Source: Haloimpatiens lingqiaonensis
GTDB taxonomy: Bacteria; Bacillota; Clostridia; Clostridiales; Clostridiaceae
DNA: 64,000 nt
Assembly: GCF_044502415.1 (NCBI RefSeq)
Contig: NZ_CP172402.1
Strand: one strand, 5' to 3'
Positions 1 to 8,883 of the stretch are shown piece after piece (position 1 is the first letter of the stretch; each line of letters opens with the position of its first letter). The translations under genes were made by a program, and so were the position numbers. The notes under the pieces were generated by a model. That model searched no databases and was not told where the DNA came from. It worked only from the letters and a program-made list of their open reading frames with translations.

Positions 1-1268
1 GAAACGCCATAAAGTGCACCATTTTCACTTCCATAACCGCAGGTAACGCGATAAGAAGACTTGAAAGTGCGGTTAAGCCGTTCTACTACTTGCTTTACCC
101 AACGAAATTCGGTGGATACAGCATCATCATTGGTGAGTCCGATAACTTGAGTAACATCAAAGTCCCAGCCATTAACGAGTTTACACTGCTGACTTGCAAG
201 AGGGTAGGCACTATAGCCATCTGCAATGAATTTTAAGGCTTTATTAGGGAAGTTTTTAAACTTCTCAAAAGCCATACGCATAGCGAGGATACATGGACCT
301 ACAGCACGAGTATCGGATACTTGGTAGCCAAGAATAGACTTTTTACAAGCATCCATGATAATCCAAACATAATGCTTTATGCCTTTTACCTTAATGTATG
401 TTTCATCAGCAGAAAGGATGTTAGAAGGATTATAGTCAAAAGTATCTACAAATGGCTTTATAACTGCGGCAGCAGTCATAGCATAATTAGCAATCATTGT
501 ATGTGAAATCTTTATACCATGTACTTCCTCCAAGGCATGTGCTGTCTGCCTAGTAGATAGCTTAAGATTAACGTGATAAGTAAGGCAAAGCCCCATAATG
601 TGGGCATTGAACTTCTTATACTTAAAGTTAATTGCTCTAGAAGGAAGTTCATGTAAGTCCATTTTGAAGAAATCTATGGTGAACTCACGATAGATGTAGT
701 GGAGCTTGTACTTGTGTTTATCAGCGTCACTTAAGTCTTTAGGCAGTTTGTCTAAGTTCTTGCGGTAGTAGGAACACTTAGGATTAACACATTTATGTAT
801 TCTAAAATGCTTACGATCTTTCTTTGGAGAAAGAGTTTGTCCGCAATAAGGACAACTAAATACTATAGGTTTAGTAGTGTGGTTACTTTCATTAAAATTT
901 TGACCACAAACCTTGCACTGGTATTGACCTCTAGAGCCATTATTATCGTAGATATACTGGTGAGGGGCACCGCATTTAGGACATAGGATATTTTCAGGGA
1001 CGGACTTCCCATTACGTCTCTGAACAGGTTTGGTTAGTTTATTATATTTATGTTTATAGTAAGCTAAAAGAAGTTGATAGTCTACCTTTTCAAAACGAAC
1101 AATTTTAGGTAGTTTATCCACTTTGAATTTTTGATATTCGGGACTATGTGAATCCTCAAAAGCCCACTGCTTAAGAGGAATGTATTTACAAATAAACATA
1201 AGTAATTGATAAATTATTTTTAAAAGATATTGATTATAGGAAATTAAATAAGTTATAATTGAATCCAT
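1..1268 (-). CDS. DDE transposase of an insertion sequence (3' end outside the window)
   Basis: The minus strand is open from an ATG at 1268 to the window edge (about 422 codons). A ribosome site AAAGGATG lies about 9 bases upstream of that ATG. The N-terminal part holds zinc-ribbon Cys pairs (CPKCGAP, CKVCGQ, CPYCGQ, and a fourth set near CVNPKC). A DDE catalytic core follows: first Asp in SADETYIKVKG, second Asp in FIADGYSAY, Glu in KQVVERLNRTFK. The spacing and the DETYIKVKG motif resemble the IS6/IS240 type of integrase fold, but the exact IS family is not certain. It mobilises its own element by cut-and-paste or replicative transposition. The C-terminus and the far IS end lie outside the window, so intactness cannot be judged. 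Confidence 0.85.
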   Translation of the reverse strand, partial: MDSIITYLISYNQYLLKIIYQLLMFICKYIPLKQWAFEDSHSPEYQKFKVDKLPKIVRFEKVDYQLLLAYYKHKYNKLTKPVQRRNGKSVPENILCPKCGAPHQYIYDNNGSRGQYQCKVCGQNFNESNHTTKPIVFSCPYCGQTLSPKKDRKHFRIHKCVNPKCSYYRKNLDKLPKDLSDADKHKYKLHYIYREFTIDFFKMDLHELPSRAINFKYKKFNAHIMGLCLTYHVNLKLSTRQTAHALEEVHGIKISHTMIANYAMTAAAVIKPFVDTFDYNPSNILSADETYIKVKGIKHYVWIIMDACKKSILGYQVSDTRAVGPCILAMRMAFEKFKNFPNKALKFIADGYSAYPLASQQCKLVNGWDFDVTQVIGLTNDDAVSTEFRWVKQVVERLNRTFKSSYRVTCGYGSENGALYGV

Positions 1269-1393
1269 AGCAATGACATCCTTTCATGTTATTTTTGGTT
1301 TTAGCGATTCAATTATAGCATAAAAAAGGGGGTCATTGTTTTTTTATTAAAAAAACTCTGTAACCATTGATATATAAAGGTAAAAATTAATAA
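1269..1393. mobile_element. Upstream end of the insertion sequence and junction with ribU leader
   Basis: This stretch joins the transposase start to the ribU leader. It has a TATAAT-like box reading toward the transposase (around 1306-1311, minus strand) and runs of A and T. I cannot place the exact terminal inverted repeat because the other IS end is outside the window. Confidence 0.4.
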
Positions 1394-1441
1394 GTAGTGT
1401 AAAAAACTTTACACTACCCCGATAAACCTAGGAGGGGTTTT
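1394..1441 (+). promoter_or_regulatory. Leader hairpins in front of ribU, the second holding the ribosome site
   Basis: A 10-bp stem GTAGTGTAAA / TTTACACTAC lies at about 1394-1417. It is followed by ATAAACC...GGTTTTAT flanking AGGAGGGG, so the ribosome site could sit in a hairpin loop. None of the conserved FMN-riboswitch sequence is visible upstream, and the IS lies directly before it. The leader may be what is left of a longer regulatory region. Control by RNA folding is an inference. Confidence 0.4.
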
Positions 1442-2077
1442 ATGAAAAATTCAAAATTAAACAAAAACATCAAAATATCATTACTAGCAGTTATAGCATT
1501 TTTACTTATGTTTATTGAAGTAGCTATACCTATATTTCCAGAGTTTCTGAAAATAGATATAAGTGACCTGCCAGCGTTAATTGGAACTTTTGCTTTTGGG
1601 CCTGTGGCTGGTATTATAATTGAATTTATGAAAAATTTACTTCATGGATTATTTGCAGGTAAAACAGCTTTTATAGGCGAACTTGCTAACTTCTTAGTAG
1701 GGGCAATGCTAGTAATAACCGCTGGAACTATTTATAATAAGAAAAAAGATAAAACAGGAGCAGTTATAGCATTACTTGCAGGTACAGTAGTTATGAGTTT
1801 AGGAGCAGCTATAGTAAATCTTTTTGTACTGTTGCCACTGTATGAAAAAGTACTAGGTTTCCCTATAAGTGCAGTAGTAGGTATGAGTTCTAAGGTAAAT
1901 CCAAAGGTTGTAAGTTTAGGAACGCTTATAATTTGGGCAATAATTCCTTTCAACTTAATAAAGGGAGCAGTAGTATGCATTATGACTAGATTAGTGTATA
2001 AGAGTGTATCTCCAATATTACACAAGGAACAAATGGAAATAGCTAATGAAAAATTAGAAAAAAAATATGAACAATAG
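1442..2077 (+). CDS. ribU: ECF transporter substrate-binding subunit, riboflavin type (RibU)
   Basis: A 211-residue membrane protein with about six hydrophobic segments, the usual size of an energy-coupling-factor S component. The conserved RibU stretch with SDLPALIGTFAFGP and IEFMKNLLHGLF is present at residues 37-70. The family captures riboflavin at the membrane and passes it inward when docked on the shared EcfA1/A2/T module, which is not encoded here. The start ATG follows AGGAGGGG by five bases. The gene stands alone. An insertion sequence lies just upstream, so its normal FMN control may have been lost. The C-terminal charged tail (EKLEKKYEQ) is probably cytoplasmic. Confidence 0.85.
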   Translation: MKNSKLNKNIKISLLAVIAFLLMFIEVAIPIFPEFLKIDISDLPALIGTFAFGPVAGIIIEFMKNLLHGLFAGKTAFIGELANFLVGAMLVITAGTIYNKKKDKTGAVIALLAGTVVMSLGAAIVNLFVLLPLYEKVLGFPISAVVGMSSKVNPKVVSLGTLIIWAIIPFNLIKGAVVCIMTRLVYKSVSPILHKEQMEIANEKLEKKYEQ

Positions 2078-2386
2078 TAAAAATAATAAATAATAAATAA
2101 TAAATAACAAGAAACAAGTAAAAGTAATTCAACTTTTACGGTTAAAAAATAAAAATATAAAATTTGAAGATAAATAGTAGGTAATAGATAAGAAGTAAGA
2201 AGTAAAAAGTAAAAAGTAACAAGTAAGAGTTAAGGATAAAACTCCTTGAGCCTTATCCTTAACTCCTATCTACTAACTTTTACCTATCACCTAGCACCTA
2301 GTACCTAGTACCTATCACCTAGCCTTATTATCTCTGCCAATGTAGAGATTTTCTACAAAAAAGCCAACCTTGCTTATTTAGGTAGT
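2078..2386. repeat. Intergenic repeat region with a 13-bp perfect hairpin
   Basis: No gene is seen. It contains runs of AAGTAA-type repeats (about 2188-2228), a perfect inverted repeat GAGTTAAGGATAA (2227-2239) / TTATCCTTAACTC (2253-2265), and then tandem CCTAGYA units (about 2288-2325). The same sequence words recur at 29.7, 33.0, 41.9, 45.3 and 50.7 kb. The hairpin may also end transcription from ribU and from the converging rimI operon. Confidence 0.75.
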
Positions 2387-2830
2387 TTACAGGTTTCTAT
2401 TCCACATTATTAAACCGTCTTCTCCATCAGGATAGTATTTTTTTCGAATTCCCTCTTCTTTAAAATTAAACTTCTTGTACAAATTTTGAGCAATGGTATT
2501 AGAGGTTCTAACTTCTAGGGTTAGTTCTTTTACACCAATAGTTTTACAGAGATTTAAAATACCGTTCATTAAATGAACGGAAATGTCTAAACCACGGTAA
2601 TCAGGATGTACTGCTATACTTATGATATGAGCTTCATCTAGTATGGCCCATATACCAGCATAGCCCACTACTAAGTTGTCCCTAAGGGCAACTATATAGT
2701 GAGCAAATTTATTCTCCAATTCTTTTGTAAATGAACTTTTAGACCAAGGGTCTTTAAAACTAAGAGAATTTATTTTAAGAACTTCGTCAATATACTCATC
2801 TGATATATTTTTTATTATTATATCACTCAT
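2387..2830 (-). CDS. rimI: Ribosomal protein S18 alanine N-acetyltransferase RimI
   Basis: A GNAT-fold acetyltransferase of 147 residues. Visible motifs are the PWS..SF segment near the N-terminus, the acetyl-CoA loop region IISIAVHPDYRGLDIS, LEVRTSNTIAQNLYKKFNF and the C-terminal YYPDGEDGLIMW. RimI acetylates the N-terminus of S18 and sits in the tsaE-tsaB-rimI cluster in many Firmicutes. I chose the ATG at 2830, just after the tsaB stop, because GAAGGAAT precedes it at proper spacing. An ATG 21 bases upstream overlaps tsaB and has no better site. It is the last gene of a three-gene minus-strand operon. Confidence 0.9.
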   Translation of the reverse strand: MSDIIIKNISDEYIDEVLKINSLSFKDPWSKSSFTKELENKFAHYIVALRDNLVVGYAGIWAILDEAHIISIAVHPDYRGLDISVHLMNGILNLCKTIGVKELTLEVRTSNTIAQNLYKKFNFKEEGIRKKYYPDGEDGLIMWNRNL

Positions 2831-2831
2831 A

Positions 2832-3530
2832 TTATTCCTTCTTTTTTTCATATTCTCTTTCAGCTTGAGATTTTCTTAAATAAACAGGGCTTGCAGTTAA
2901 TATATCATCAGTTATGCCCTCTTTAAAAAGCTCCATACCTAATTGACCTAGTGAAGAGGCATTCATTATATTTAAATGAGTAGGAGCAAAAAAACATTCA
3001 GCCAAAGAGTCCTTTAGTTTAGATGAAAATTTGTATGTACCATCTCCTATGAAAGTAACCGAAGAATTTTTTTCTTTTATAATGCTGATTAATTCATCAA
3101 TATGAATGGCCATATAATCGGTTATTCTGCACAACTTACCATTATTAAAGGTAAACAATGCGGTATAAACATTATCCCTTAAGGCGTCTAAAATAGGACA
3201 TATTAATCCAGAAGTATAGGCTAAATTATTAGCAAGAGAATCCAAAGATGATACACAAACTAAAGGCTTATTTGAGCCTTGGCAAAGACCTTTTACAGTT
3301 GCCATGCCGATTCTTAAACCTGTAAATGAGCCAGGGCCCTTTGAGCAAACGAAACCATCTATGGAACTTATATTTAAGCCTATATTTTTTAGAAGGTTTT
3401 CTATCATAGGCATAAGAATTACTGAATGCTGTTTTTTATAATTAAAAGTAATTTCACCTAAAACTTTATCATCTTCAAGCACAGCGCAACTAGCCACTTC
3501 TGTTGAAGAATCTATGCTTAAAATTTTCAT
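2832..3530 (-). CDS. tsaB: tRNA threonylcarbamoyladenosine biosynthesis protein TsaB
   Basis: A 232-residue ASKHA-fold protein with the N-terminal MKILSIDSSTE and the motif GPGSFTGLRIGMATVKGL. It is the catalytically inert partner of TsaD. With TsaE and TsaD it transfers the threonylcarbamoyl group to A37 of ANN-decoding tRNAs in the cytoplasm. Its start overlaps the tsaE stop by four bases (ATGA type), and rimI begins one base after its stop, so the three are translationally coupled. TsaD itself is encoded at 29.8 kb on the other strand. Confidence 0.95.
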   Translation of the reverse strand: MKILSIDSSTEVASCAVLEDDKVLGEITFNYKKQHSVILMPMIENLLKNIGLNISSIDGFVCSKGPGSFTGLRIGMATVKGLCQGSNKPLVCVSSLDSLANNLAYTSGLICPILDALRDNVYTALFTFNNGKLCRITDYMAIHIDELISIIKEKNSSVTFIGDGTYKFSSKLKDSLAECFFAPTHLNIMNASSLGQLGMELFKEGITDDILTASPVYLRKSQAEREYEKKKE

Positions 3531-3985
3531 ATTCTAATCTCCTTTACGTAATTATATCTATCTCCAGTATAAGTAATAACTATTTTTCTAAAGTTTTCGC
3601 CTAGTTCAGGTAGTTTGTGTATGCTTATTTCCATATGTTCCTTTGGAATAAGTTCTTCTATATAATTTGCCCACTCGATGACACTTACTGCAGGGCTGAA
3701 TATGTATTCATCAAATCCAATAGCTTCTATTTCATCAGGATCATTTACCCTGTACACATCAAAGTGATAAAACTTCAATCTTCCATTGTATTCGTTAACT
3801 ATATTAAATGTAGGGCTTGTTATATAATCTGTAACTTCTAATCCCTTAGCAATTCCTTTGGTAAGATGGGTTTTTCCAGTGCCTAAATCACCTATTAAAC
3901 ATATAACGTCACCTGGAAGGGACAATTTCCCTATTTGTTCTCCCACACAAAGGGTTTTTTCAATACTATCTACTATAAATTCCAT
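3527..3985 (-). CDS. tsaE: tRNA threonylcarbamoyladenosine biosynthesis ATPase TsaE
   Basis: A small P-loop protein of 152 residues, normal for the family. The Walker A is LIGDLGTGKTHLTKG near residue 30. The switch-like TSPTFNIVNEY and YHFDVYRV motifs follow, and VIEWANYIEE is conserved. TsaE uses ATP to reset the TsaB-TsaD complex during t6A synthesis. The start has AGGAGAGG four to eight bases upstream. It is the first gene of the tsaE-tsaB-rimI operon. Confidence 0.95.
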   Translation of the reverse strand: MEFIVDSIEKTLCVGEQIGKLSLPGDVICLIGDLGTGKTHLTKGIAKGLEVTDYITSPTFNIVNEYNGRLKFYHFDVYRVNDPDEIEAIGFDEYIFSPAVSVIEWANYIEELIPKEHMEISIHKLPELGENFRKIVITYTGDRYNYVKEIRI

Positions 3986-4339
3986 AAAATCCTCTCCTAC
4001 TTAAGCAATAGTCTACACTATAAATATTCTATACTAAAAATATAAAAAATAAAAGGTAATCCTAATATATATTTTTTTTAAGAAACTATTATTTATTACC
4101 TATTAGTTCTTACCTTTTCACTTTTACGTATTAGCTACTCAACAAATTCCTATTTTATGAGCTAAAGTTTGAGTAACTAAATATTTAACTATTTAACTAT
4201 TTAACTATTTATTATAAAGTAAAAAGTTTTATAGCTAAAAAAGCTTATTTATTCAATAATTTATTGCATAAGTAGGGTATATTTTATAAAATATATATAA
4301 AAACATAATTAATTATATGAAATTTTGAGGTGCAATATA
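3986..4339. repeat. AT-rich intergenic region with an 8-bp tandem repeat
   Basis: No gene is seen between the tsaE promoter side and the lipoprotein gene. It contains TTACCTATTAGTTCTTACC-type words shared with other intergenic regions, and about 3.5 copies of the 8-base unit ATTTAACT at 4183-4213. Confidence 0.6.
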
Positions 4340-5289
4340 ATGAAAAAATGTACTCTAGTAATATTACTTATATTAACGATTATTATTTCTGGATGTAATA
4401 ATAAAATTAATATAAATAATAAGGATAACAATAAAAATAATATAGAAAATTCAAAGATAAGTAATTCAAAAAAGATAAAGAACAAATTAAATTGGATATA
4501 TTAGTTAGTAATAAATTTTTATATGATTGTGTAAAAAAAATAGATAAGGGAATACATAAAGTTGATTATATATTTAATAAAAAAGGTGAGCAAATATATG
4601 TAAATTACTATTACGATATAAGTTATGTACCAGATATTTTTATATATGATGAATTTAATTTTTCAAATCTTAATAATAGTTATATAAGCAGGATAGAAGG
4701 TAATAAAGTAGGTATAATAAATAGTTCAAGGGGTGCTAATCCTTTATCCTATTATAAGAATGTAGACAAGTATGGAAAAGGTGAAGAATGTATATTCTGG
4801 AATAATATTGATAATTATAAAGTGGTTTTGGTAAATGTGAAAAACGCTATAGTGGAAAGAGACCCGTTAAATAGAAGTTATTATGAGAAAAATTTTAAAG
4901 AGAGCTTAAAAGAATTAGAGGATTATGAAAAAATATTTAAAAAGCAAGGGGAAGGTGTTAAGGAACATTTATTTATAGTAGAGGGCAATAGTTTGGATTA
5001 TATAATGGCGTATAGTGGTTTGAAAACTGTAAGCATAGATGAAAATATTGAGAAAAGTAAAGAATTAGATTTAAATAAAATTATAGAAGAAAAATATGAA
5101 AAAAATAAGGATAAGATGGTACTAGTATACTTTAGTAATGATTTTTTGAGTAAAAATAAAGAATTTATTGCAAAGTATGGAGTGAAATGTGTTAAGGTAA
5201 GTAATTTTAATATAAGTGCTGAATATGATAAAGTGTTGGACTATGAAAAAAAATTATTTAGTACACTTGTAAATATTTGTACTAAATAA
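4340..5289 (+). pseudogene. Frameshifted ZnuA-like metal-binding lipoprotein
   Basis: An ATG at 4340 (after GAGGTG) opens a lipoprotein signal peptide (MKKCTLVILL, lipobox IISGC) and an Asn/Lys-rich linker, but this frame stops near 4503. The main body continues in the -1 frame from about 4467 to 5289. Adding one A to the run of six A at about 4469-4474 joins them as SNSKKDKEQIKLDILVSN. The body resembles solute-binding proteins of zinc/manganese ABC importers: SNKFLYDCVKKI, the helix ERDPLNRSYYEKNFKESL, and a C-terminal KYGVKCVKVSNF segment. The usual metal-site DPHxYEP motif is not visible, and no permease or ATPase is adjacent. It could be a decayed gene, a phase-variable gene or a sequencing error in the homopolymer. 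Confidence 0.65.
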
Positions 5290-5336
5290 TAAATATGATG
5301 TATAATTGTTATAAGTAACTATAAGGAGGGGGATTT

Positions 5337-5963
5337 ATGTTTGTCAATAATTTAATGTTACCAAAAGAAAAATTAATTACTGTTACACCAAAGGATACTA
5401 TTCAAAAGGCTTTGGATTTAATGGAGAAAAATAATTTTTTATCAATTCCCGTATGTGATGGGGATAAATTCTATGGAAGTATATCTAAGGAAATGATATA
5501 TACTTTTTATTATGAGAAATGTTTAGATAAAAAGTGTCTTTTAGAAGATTTTCAAGTAGAAAAGGTTATGAGAATAGATGTGCCAAGTATAGAACCATTA
5601 CAACAAATAGAAAAAGCTGCTCATTTTTTAGAAACAAAGAATATTTCTTTTGTAGCAGTAGTAGACCAATATGGAGATTTTAAGGGAATAGTAACACATC
5701 ATGCTATATTCCATCAATTCACAGAGTTGTTTGGATTAAATCAAGGAAAAAGATTAGCAGTTATAGCATATGATATACCTGGCCAAATATCTAGATTATC
5801 AAAGATTATAACTGAAAACAATGGAGACATTATAAGCTTTGTTGTAGTAGACCCTAAGAGTTTAACAGAAGTAAAAGAAGTAGTTGTAAGAATAAAGGCT
5901 TCTGATGAGGTATTTAACAAAATTCAACAACAAGTTAAGGAAAATGGATTTAAAGTTCAGTAA
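5337..5963 (+). CDS. CBS-pair and ACT domain protein (AcuB-like)
   Basis: A 208-residue cytoplasmic protein. Two CBS motifs occupy roughly residues 1-60 (MLPKEKLITVTPKDTIQKAL) and 70-125 (VMRIDVPSIEPLQQIEKAA). An ACT domain runs from about 140 to the end (LAVIAYDIPGQISRLSKII). This is the layout of AcuB-type proteins, which bind nucleotides or amino acids and act as sensors. The partner is unknown in clostridia. GGAGGGGG lies before the ATG. It is a single gene followed by a hairpin terminator. Confidence 0.8.
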   Translation: MFVNNLMLPKEKLITVTPKDTIQKALDLMEKNNFLSIPVCDGDKFYGSISKEMIYTFYYEKCLDKKCLLEDFQVEKVMRIDVPSIEPLQQIEKAAHFLETKNISFVAVVDQYGDFKGIVTHHAIFHQFTELFGLNQGKRLAVIAYDIPGQISRLSKIITENNGDIISFVVVDPKSLTEVKEVVVRIKASDEVFNKIQQQVKENGFKVQ

Positions 5964-5984
5964 ATATAAATATTATAAAAGATT

Positions 5985-6018
5985 TAAAGGTGGCTTATAA
6001 TTTTGTAAGTCACTTTTT
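5985..6018 (+). terminator. Rho-independent terminator after the CBS/ACT gene
   Basis: The stem GTGGCTTA / TAAGTCAC is followed by TTTTT. Confidence 0.7.
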
Positions 6019-6313
6019 CAATGCTCAATTAACAATGAACAACTATCAATGAAAGTTGAAACTCCTAAGGAATTTGTTGAATTTATATTTTTAAAAACTC
6101 CAAGAGAAGTTTTTTACTTAATTAATCCTTGATCATTTGTACATTGATATTTGCAATGCTATTGTATTATTAATATAATATTGATATAATACATTAAGTA
6201 AAGTTTATTATAAACTTGTTGATTGTTATATTTGTGGGGTAATTTTAATTTTAAACTAAAGAGTAGCTAGTTCATTCATATCTTAAATCTTTTAGAAATA
6301 GGAGAAAATGTAT
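6019..6313. promoter_or_regulatory. Intergenic region before the alcohol dehydrogenase
   Basis: No gene is seen. It holds an AACAATGAACAACTATCAATGA-like stretch related to one near 60.5 kb, and an AT-rich inverted repeat GTATTAT / ATAATAC at 6164-6192 that may overlap the promoter. Confidence 0.35.
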
Positions 6314-7456
6314 ATGAAAGAATTTAGTATTAACACAAATGTCTATTTTGGAGAAGGTTCTTTAGATAGACTAAGCAAAATTGAAGGTAAAAGAGTACTG
6401 ATTGTATGCGATAAGTTTATGGAAACTTCAGGCATGGTTGCAAAAGTACAACAAAAACTTGTGAACTGTGAAGTAGCTATATACAGTGATATTGTGCCTG
6501 ATCCATCCGTAGAAGTTATTGCAGCTGGTATTCAAAAGTTAAAAAGCTGTAATGCAGAAATTATGATAGCTCTTGGTGGAGGTTCATCAATAGATGGAGC
6601 CAAGGCTATAAGAGAATATGCAAAAAAAATTACTGGAGGAGTTTCTTCTATAAAAGAATTCTATGCTATACCTACTACAAGTGGCACAGGTTCTGAAGTT
6701 ACTGAATATGCAGTAATTACAAACAAACAAGAAGGGTTAAAATATGCTCTTGCAGACAAATCTCTTCTTCCAACAGTTGCTATTCTTGATCCTGAACTAG
6801 TAAAAACTGTACCTAATTTTATAACTGCAGATACGGGAATGGATGTAATAACACATGCTCTAGAAGCATATGTTTCAAAGAATGCTACTGATTTTTCAGA
6901 TGCTCTTGCAGAAAAAGCTGTTACTTTAGCTTTTAAATTTTTACCACAGGCTTATGCTGACGGCAACGATATAGTAGCAAGAGAAAAACTTCACAATGCA
7001 TCATGTCTTGCTGGTATGGCATTCAATGCAGCTGGACTTGGAATTACTCATAGCTTAGCGCATGCTGTAGGTGGAAAATTACATATTTCTCATGGAAGAA
7101 GTAATGCAATTATACTACCTCATGTAATTGAATACAATGCTAATTTGAATAAAGAGGCTTTCAATGCTGAATATGGAATAGCTGCTAAAAAATATCATAG
7201 AATTGCAGAATTATTAAATTTACATGCACCAAATGTAAATATTGGAGTTAATAATCTAATTAGAAGTGTTGTAGAACTTCAAAAGACATTGATGATTCCA
7301 ACAACATTAAAAGAACAAGGTGCTGACATGGATTTAGCTAAAGCAACAAGAGAAGACATTGTAAATGCAGCTTCTAAGGATATTTGTACAACTGCAAACC
7401 CTAGAGAAGCAACAAGAGAAGATTTATTAAAAATATTAGATAAGGTTATGGAGTAA
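6314..7456 (+). CDS. Iron-dependent alcohol dehydrogenase, PduQ/EutG type, of the choline locus
   Basis: A group III (iron-containing) alcohol dehydrogenase of 380 residues. It has the GGGSSIDGAKA nucleotide-binding loop, PTTSGTGSEVT, the metal-ligand helix TGMDVITHALEAY, and HSLAHAVGG with HGRSNAIILPH. It would reduce acetaldehyde made by CutC to ethanol and recycle NADH inside or near the microcompartment. No other alcohol dehydrogenase occurs in the shell operon. The C-terminal REDLLKILDKVME is a short amphipathic helix that could target it to the shell. I chose the second ATG (6314) because GGAG is nine bases away; the first ATG (6308) is too close to it. Confidence 0.85.
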   Translation: MKEFSINTNVYFGEGSLDRLSKIEGKRVLIVCDKFMETSGMVAKVQQKLVNCEVAIYSDIVPDPSVEVIAAGIQKLKSCNAEIMIALGGGSSIDGAKAIREYAKKITGGVSSIKEFYAIPTTSGTGSEVTEYAVITNKQEGLKYALADKSLLPTVAILDPELVKTVPNFITADTGMDVITHALEAYVSKNATDFSDALAEKAVTLAFKFLPQAYADGNDIVAREKLHNASCLAGMAFNAAGLGITHSLAHAVGGKLHISHGRSNAIILPHVIEYNANLNKEAFNAEYGIAAKKYHRIAELLNLHAPNVNIGVNNLIRSVVELQKTLMIPTTLKEQGADMDLAKATREDIVNAASKDICTTANPREATREDLLKILDKVME

Positions 7457-7471
7457 AATTTTGTAGTTAAT

Positions 7472-7497
7472 ACCACTCATTAATGGGTGGTTTTTTT
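7472..7497 (+). terminator. Terminator after the alcohol dehydrogenase
   Basis: The stem ACCACTCAT / ATGGGTGGT is followed by seven T. Confidence 0.85.
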
Positions 7498-7577
7498 ATG
7501 TGATTTTTCAGAAAAAAGTTGAGAAATTAGCTTAAATAAAATATAATTAAAAATATCACAAAAGAAGGAGGTCTAAC

Positions 7578-8411
7578 ATGGGAGAGGAGTTGTATTCAAT
7601 AGGGAAAGTAGAGGAAATATGTAAAATAACAAAGAAAGCACTGAGATATTATGATAAAATGGGCATATTATCTCCTGATAAAGTAGCTGATGAAAGCGGA
7701 TACAGATATTATAGCAAAAAGAATTTATTATCAGTACCGGTTATAAAATATTATAAGCAAAGTGGATTTAAGTTAGAAGAAATGAGAAGCTTTTTAAAAG
7801 GTACAACCTATGAATTTGTTGATAAAAGCTTTAGAAATAAAATTGATGAATTAAAAGAGCTTGAAAGAGAAATAAATTTAAAAATCAGGTCCATTAAAGA
7901 TTGGCACGATCTTATAATTGAGGCACAGATGGTACTTGAAAATAATATTTGTGATGTGACTATAAAATATATAGATAATCGTAATTTGATTTTTTTGGAT
8001 CAAGATTTTAAATACGATTATATGGATTCTATAATTAATATAGAATTTAATAATTACATTGATAGAATAGATAATGCAATAACAGGACCTGTAATTATTC
8101 GTTTCCCCTCTTTTGAAGATAAAATTAATGGAAAATGTACTAGGGTGACAATAATGCAAGAGACCATTTTGAGATGTAGAGAGGAAGAATGTATTCAATT
8201 TGGAGGCTGGATAGCGGCTTCTTGCTATCACATAGGAACTCATGAAACAATTGATGAAACTTATAAAAAAATAAAAGAATGGACGAAAAAACATGGTTAC
8301 ATATGTTCAGATGAATCCTATGAAAGATATGTAACCGATTATTGGACAACTAAAAATACAGATAAATTTGTAACGGAAATTTTTATTAAAATCAGTAGAA
8401 AAAATAAGTAG
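7578..8411 (+). CDS. MerR-family regulator, probable activator of the choline microcompartment genes
   Basis: 277 residues. The N-terminal MerR helix-turn-helix is clear (YSIGKVEEICKITKKALRYY, then DKMGILSPDKV and GYRYYS). A coiled-coil helix covers about residues 95-125. The C-terminal 150 residues look like a GyrI/BmrR-type ligand-binding domain (TIMQETILRC, GTHETIDETYKKIKEW). MerR activators bind promoters with overlong spacers and untwist them when ligand binds. Two such promoters (20-bp spacers) lie nearby, at 8687 and 11889. That the ligand is choline or a related amine is an inference. GGAGG precedes the ATG. Confidence 0.85.
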   Translation: MGEELYSIGKVEEICKITKKALRYYDKMGILSPDKVADESGYRYYSKKNLLSVPVIKYYKQSGFKLEEMRSFLKGTTYEFVDKSFRNKIDELKELEREINLKIRSIKDWHDLIIEAQMVLENNICDVTIKYIDNRNLIFLDQDFKYDYMDSIINIEFNNYIDRIDNAITGPVIIRFPSFEDKINGKCTRVTIMQETILRCREEECIQFGGWIAASCYHIGTHETIDETYKKIKEWTKKHGYICSDESYERYVTDYWTTKNTDKFVTEIFIKISRKNK

Positions 8412-8572
8412 GTAATATTGAAAACGTTGACCATAGGGGAAAGTATAGATGATTTATTAAACTCAATTTGTGAAAAAAATACCAATGTTATTAAATAAAA
8501 AAGGATATTTATTTCCATAATAAAATAAAACTTCCATCAATTATTATTGAATATTTTTTATATTTACATGTA

Positions 8573-8645
8573 AAAAAACCTACAAAACTAATTTAAATAA
8601 GCTACTTTGTAGTTGTATTATTAATTTAGTTATGTAGGTTTTTTT
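8573..8645 (+). terminator. Long hairpin terminator downstream of the MerR gene
   Basis: An imperfect inverted repeat of about 27 bases per arm (AAAAAACCTACA ... TGTAGGTTTTTT) ends in a T run. It isolates the MerR gene from the next promoter. Confidence 0.7.
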
Positions 8646-8686
8646 AGATTTTTGAATTTTATTTAAATATTCTTATTAAATATATA

Positions 8687-8718
8687 TTGACTTTACCCCA
8701 TAGGGAAAGGCATATAAT
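8687..8718 (+). promoter_or_regulatory. MerR-type promoter of the first permease module
   Basis: TTGACT (8687-8692) and TATAAT (8713-8718) are separated by 20 bases. The spacer holds a dyad of the form TTxCCC-N4-GGGxAA. The overlong spacer with a dyad between the boxes is the hallmark of MerR-activated promoters. An almost identical copy lies at 11889-11920. Confidence 0.75.
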
Positions 8719-8883
8719 TTAATAGAAAATGAAATATCTGCAAGATATAAAATGAAAAGTTGCTTAAAGTTTAAAAAACAAAATACCCCAAAGTATAACA
8801 ATTCAAAAACACATTCATCACAAACTTTTATTTAATAATGCAAATAAAAATGTTATCAAAATTAAGCGAAAGGGGCTTTAATT

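Noticed and set aside
795..986. Short plus-strand frames inside the insertion sequence
   Set aside because: They oppose the long minus-strand transposase frame and lack coding character.
1394..1441. FMN riboswitch before ribU
   Set aside because: None of the conserved RFN sequence blocks is visible; only two short hairpins remain after the insertion sequence.
2281..2325. CRISPR-like array of CCTAGTA repeats
   Set aside because: The units are 7 bases with no spacers and no cas genes. Simple tandem repeat.
6314..7456. Lactaldehyde or 1,3-propanediol dehydrogenase as the role of the first alcohol dehydrogenase
   Set aside because: No diol dehydratase or fucose genes occur nearby. The cutC context makes acetaldehyde the better substrate, though specificity is not proven.
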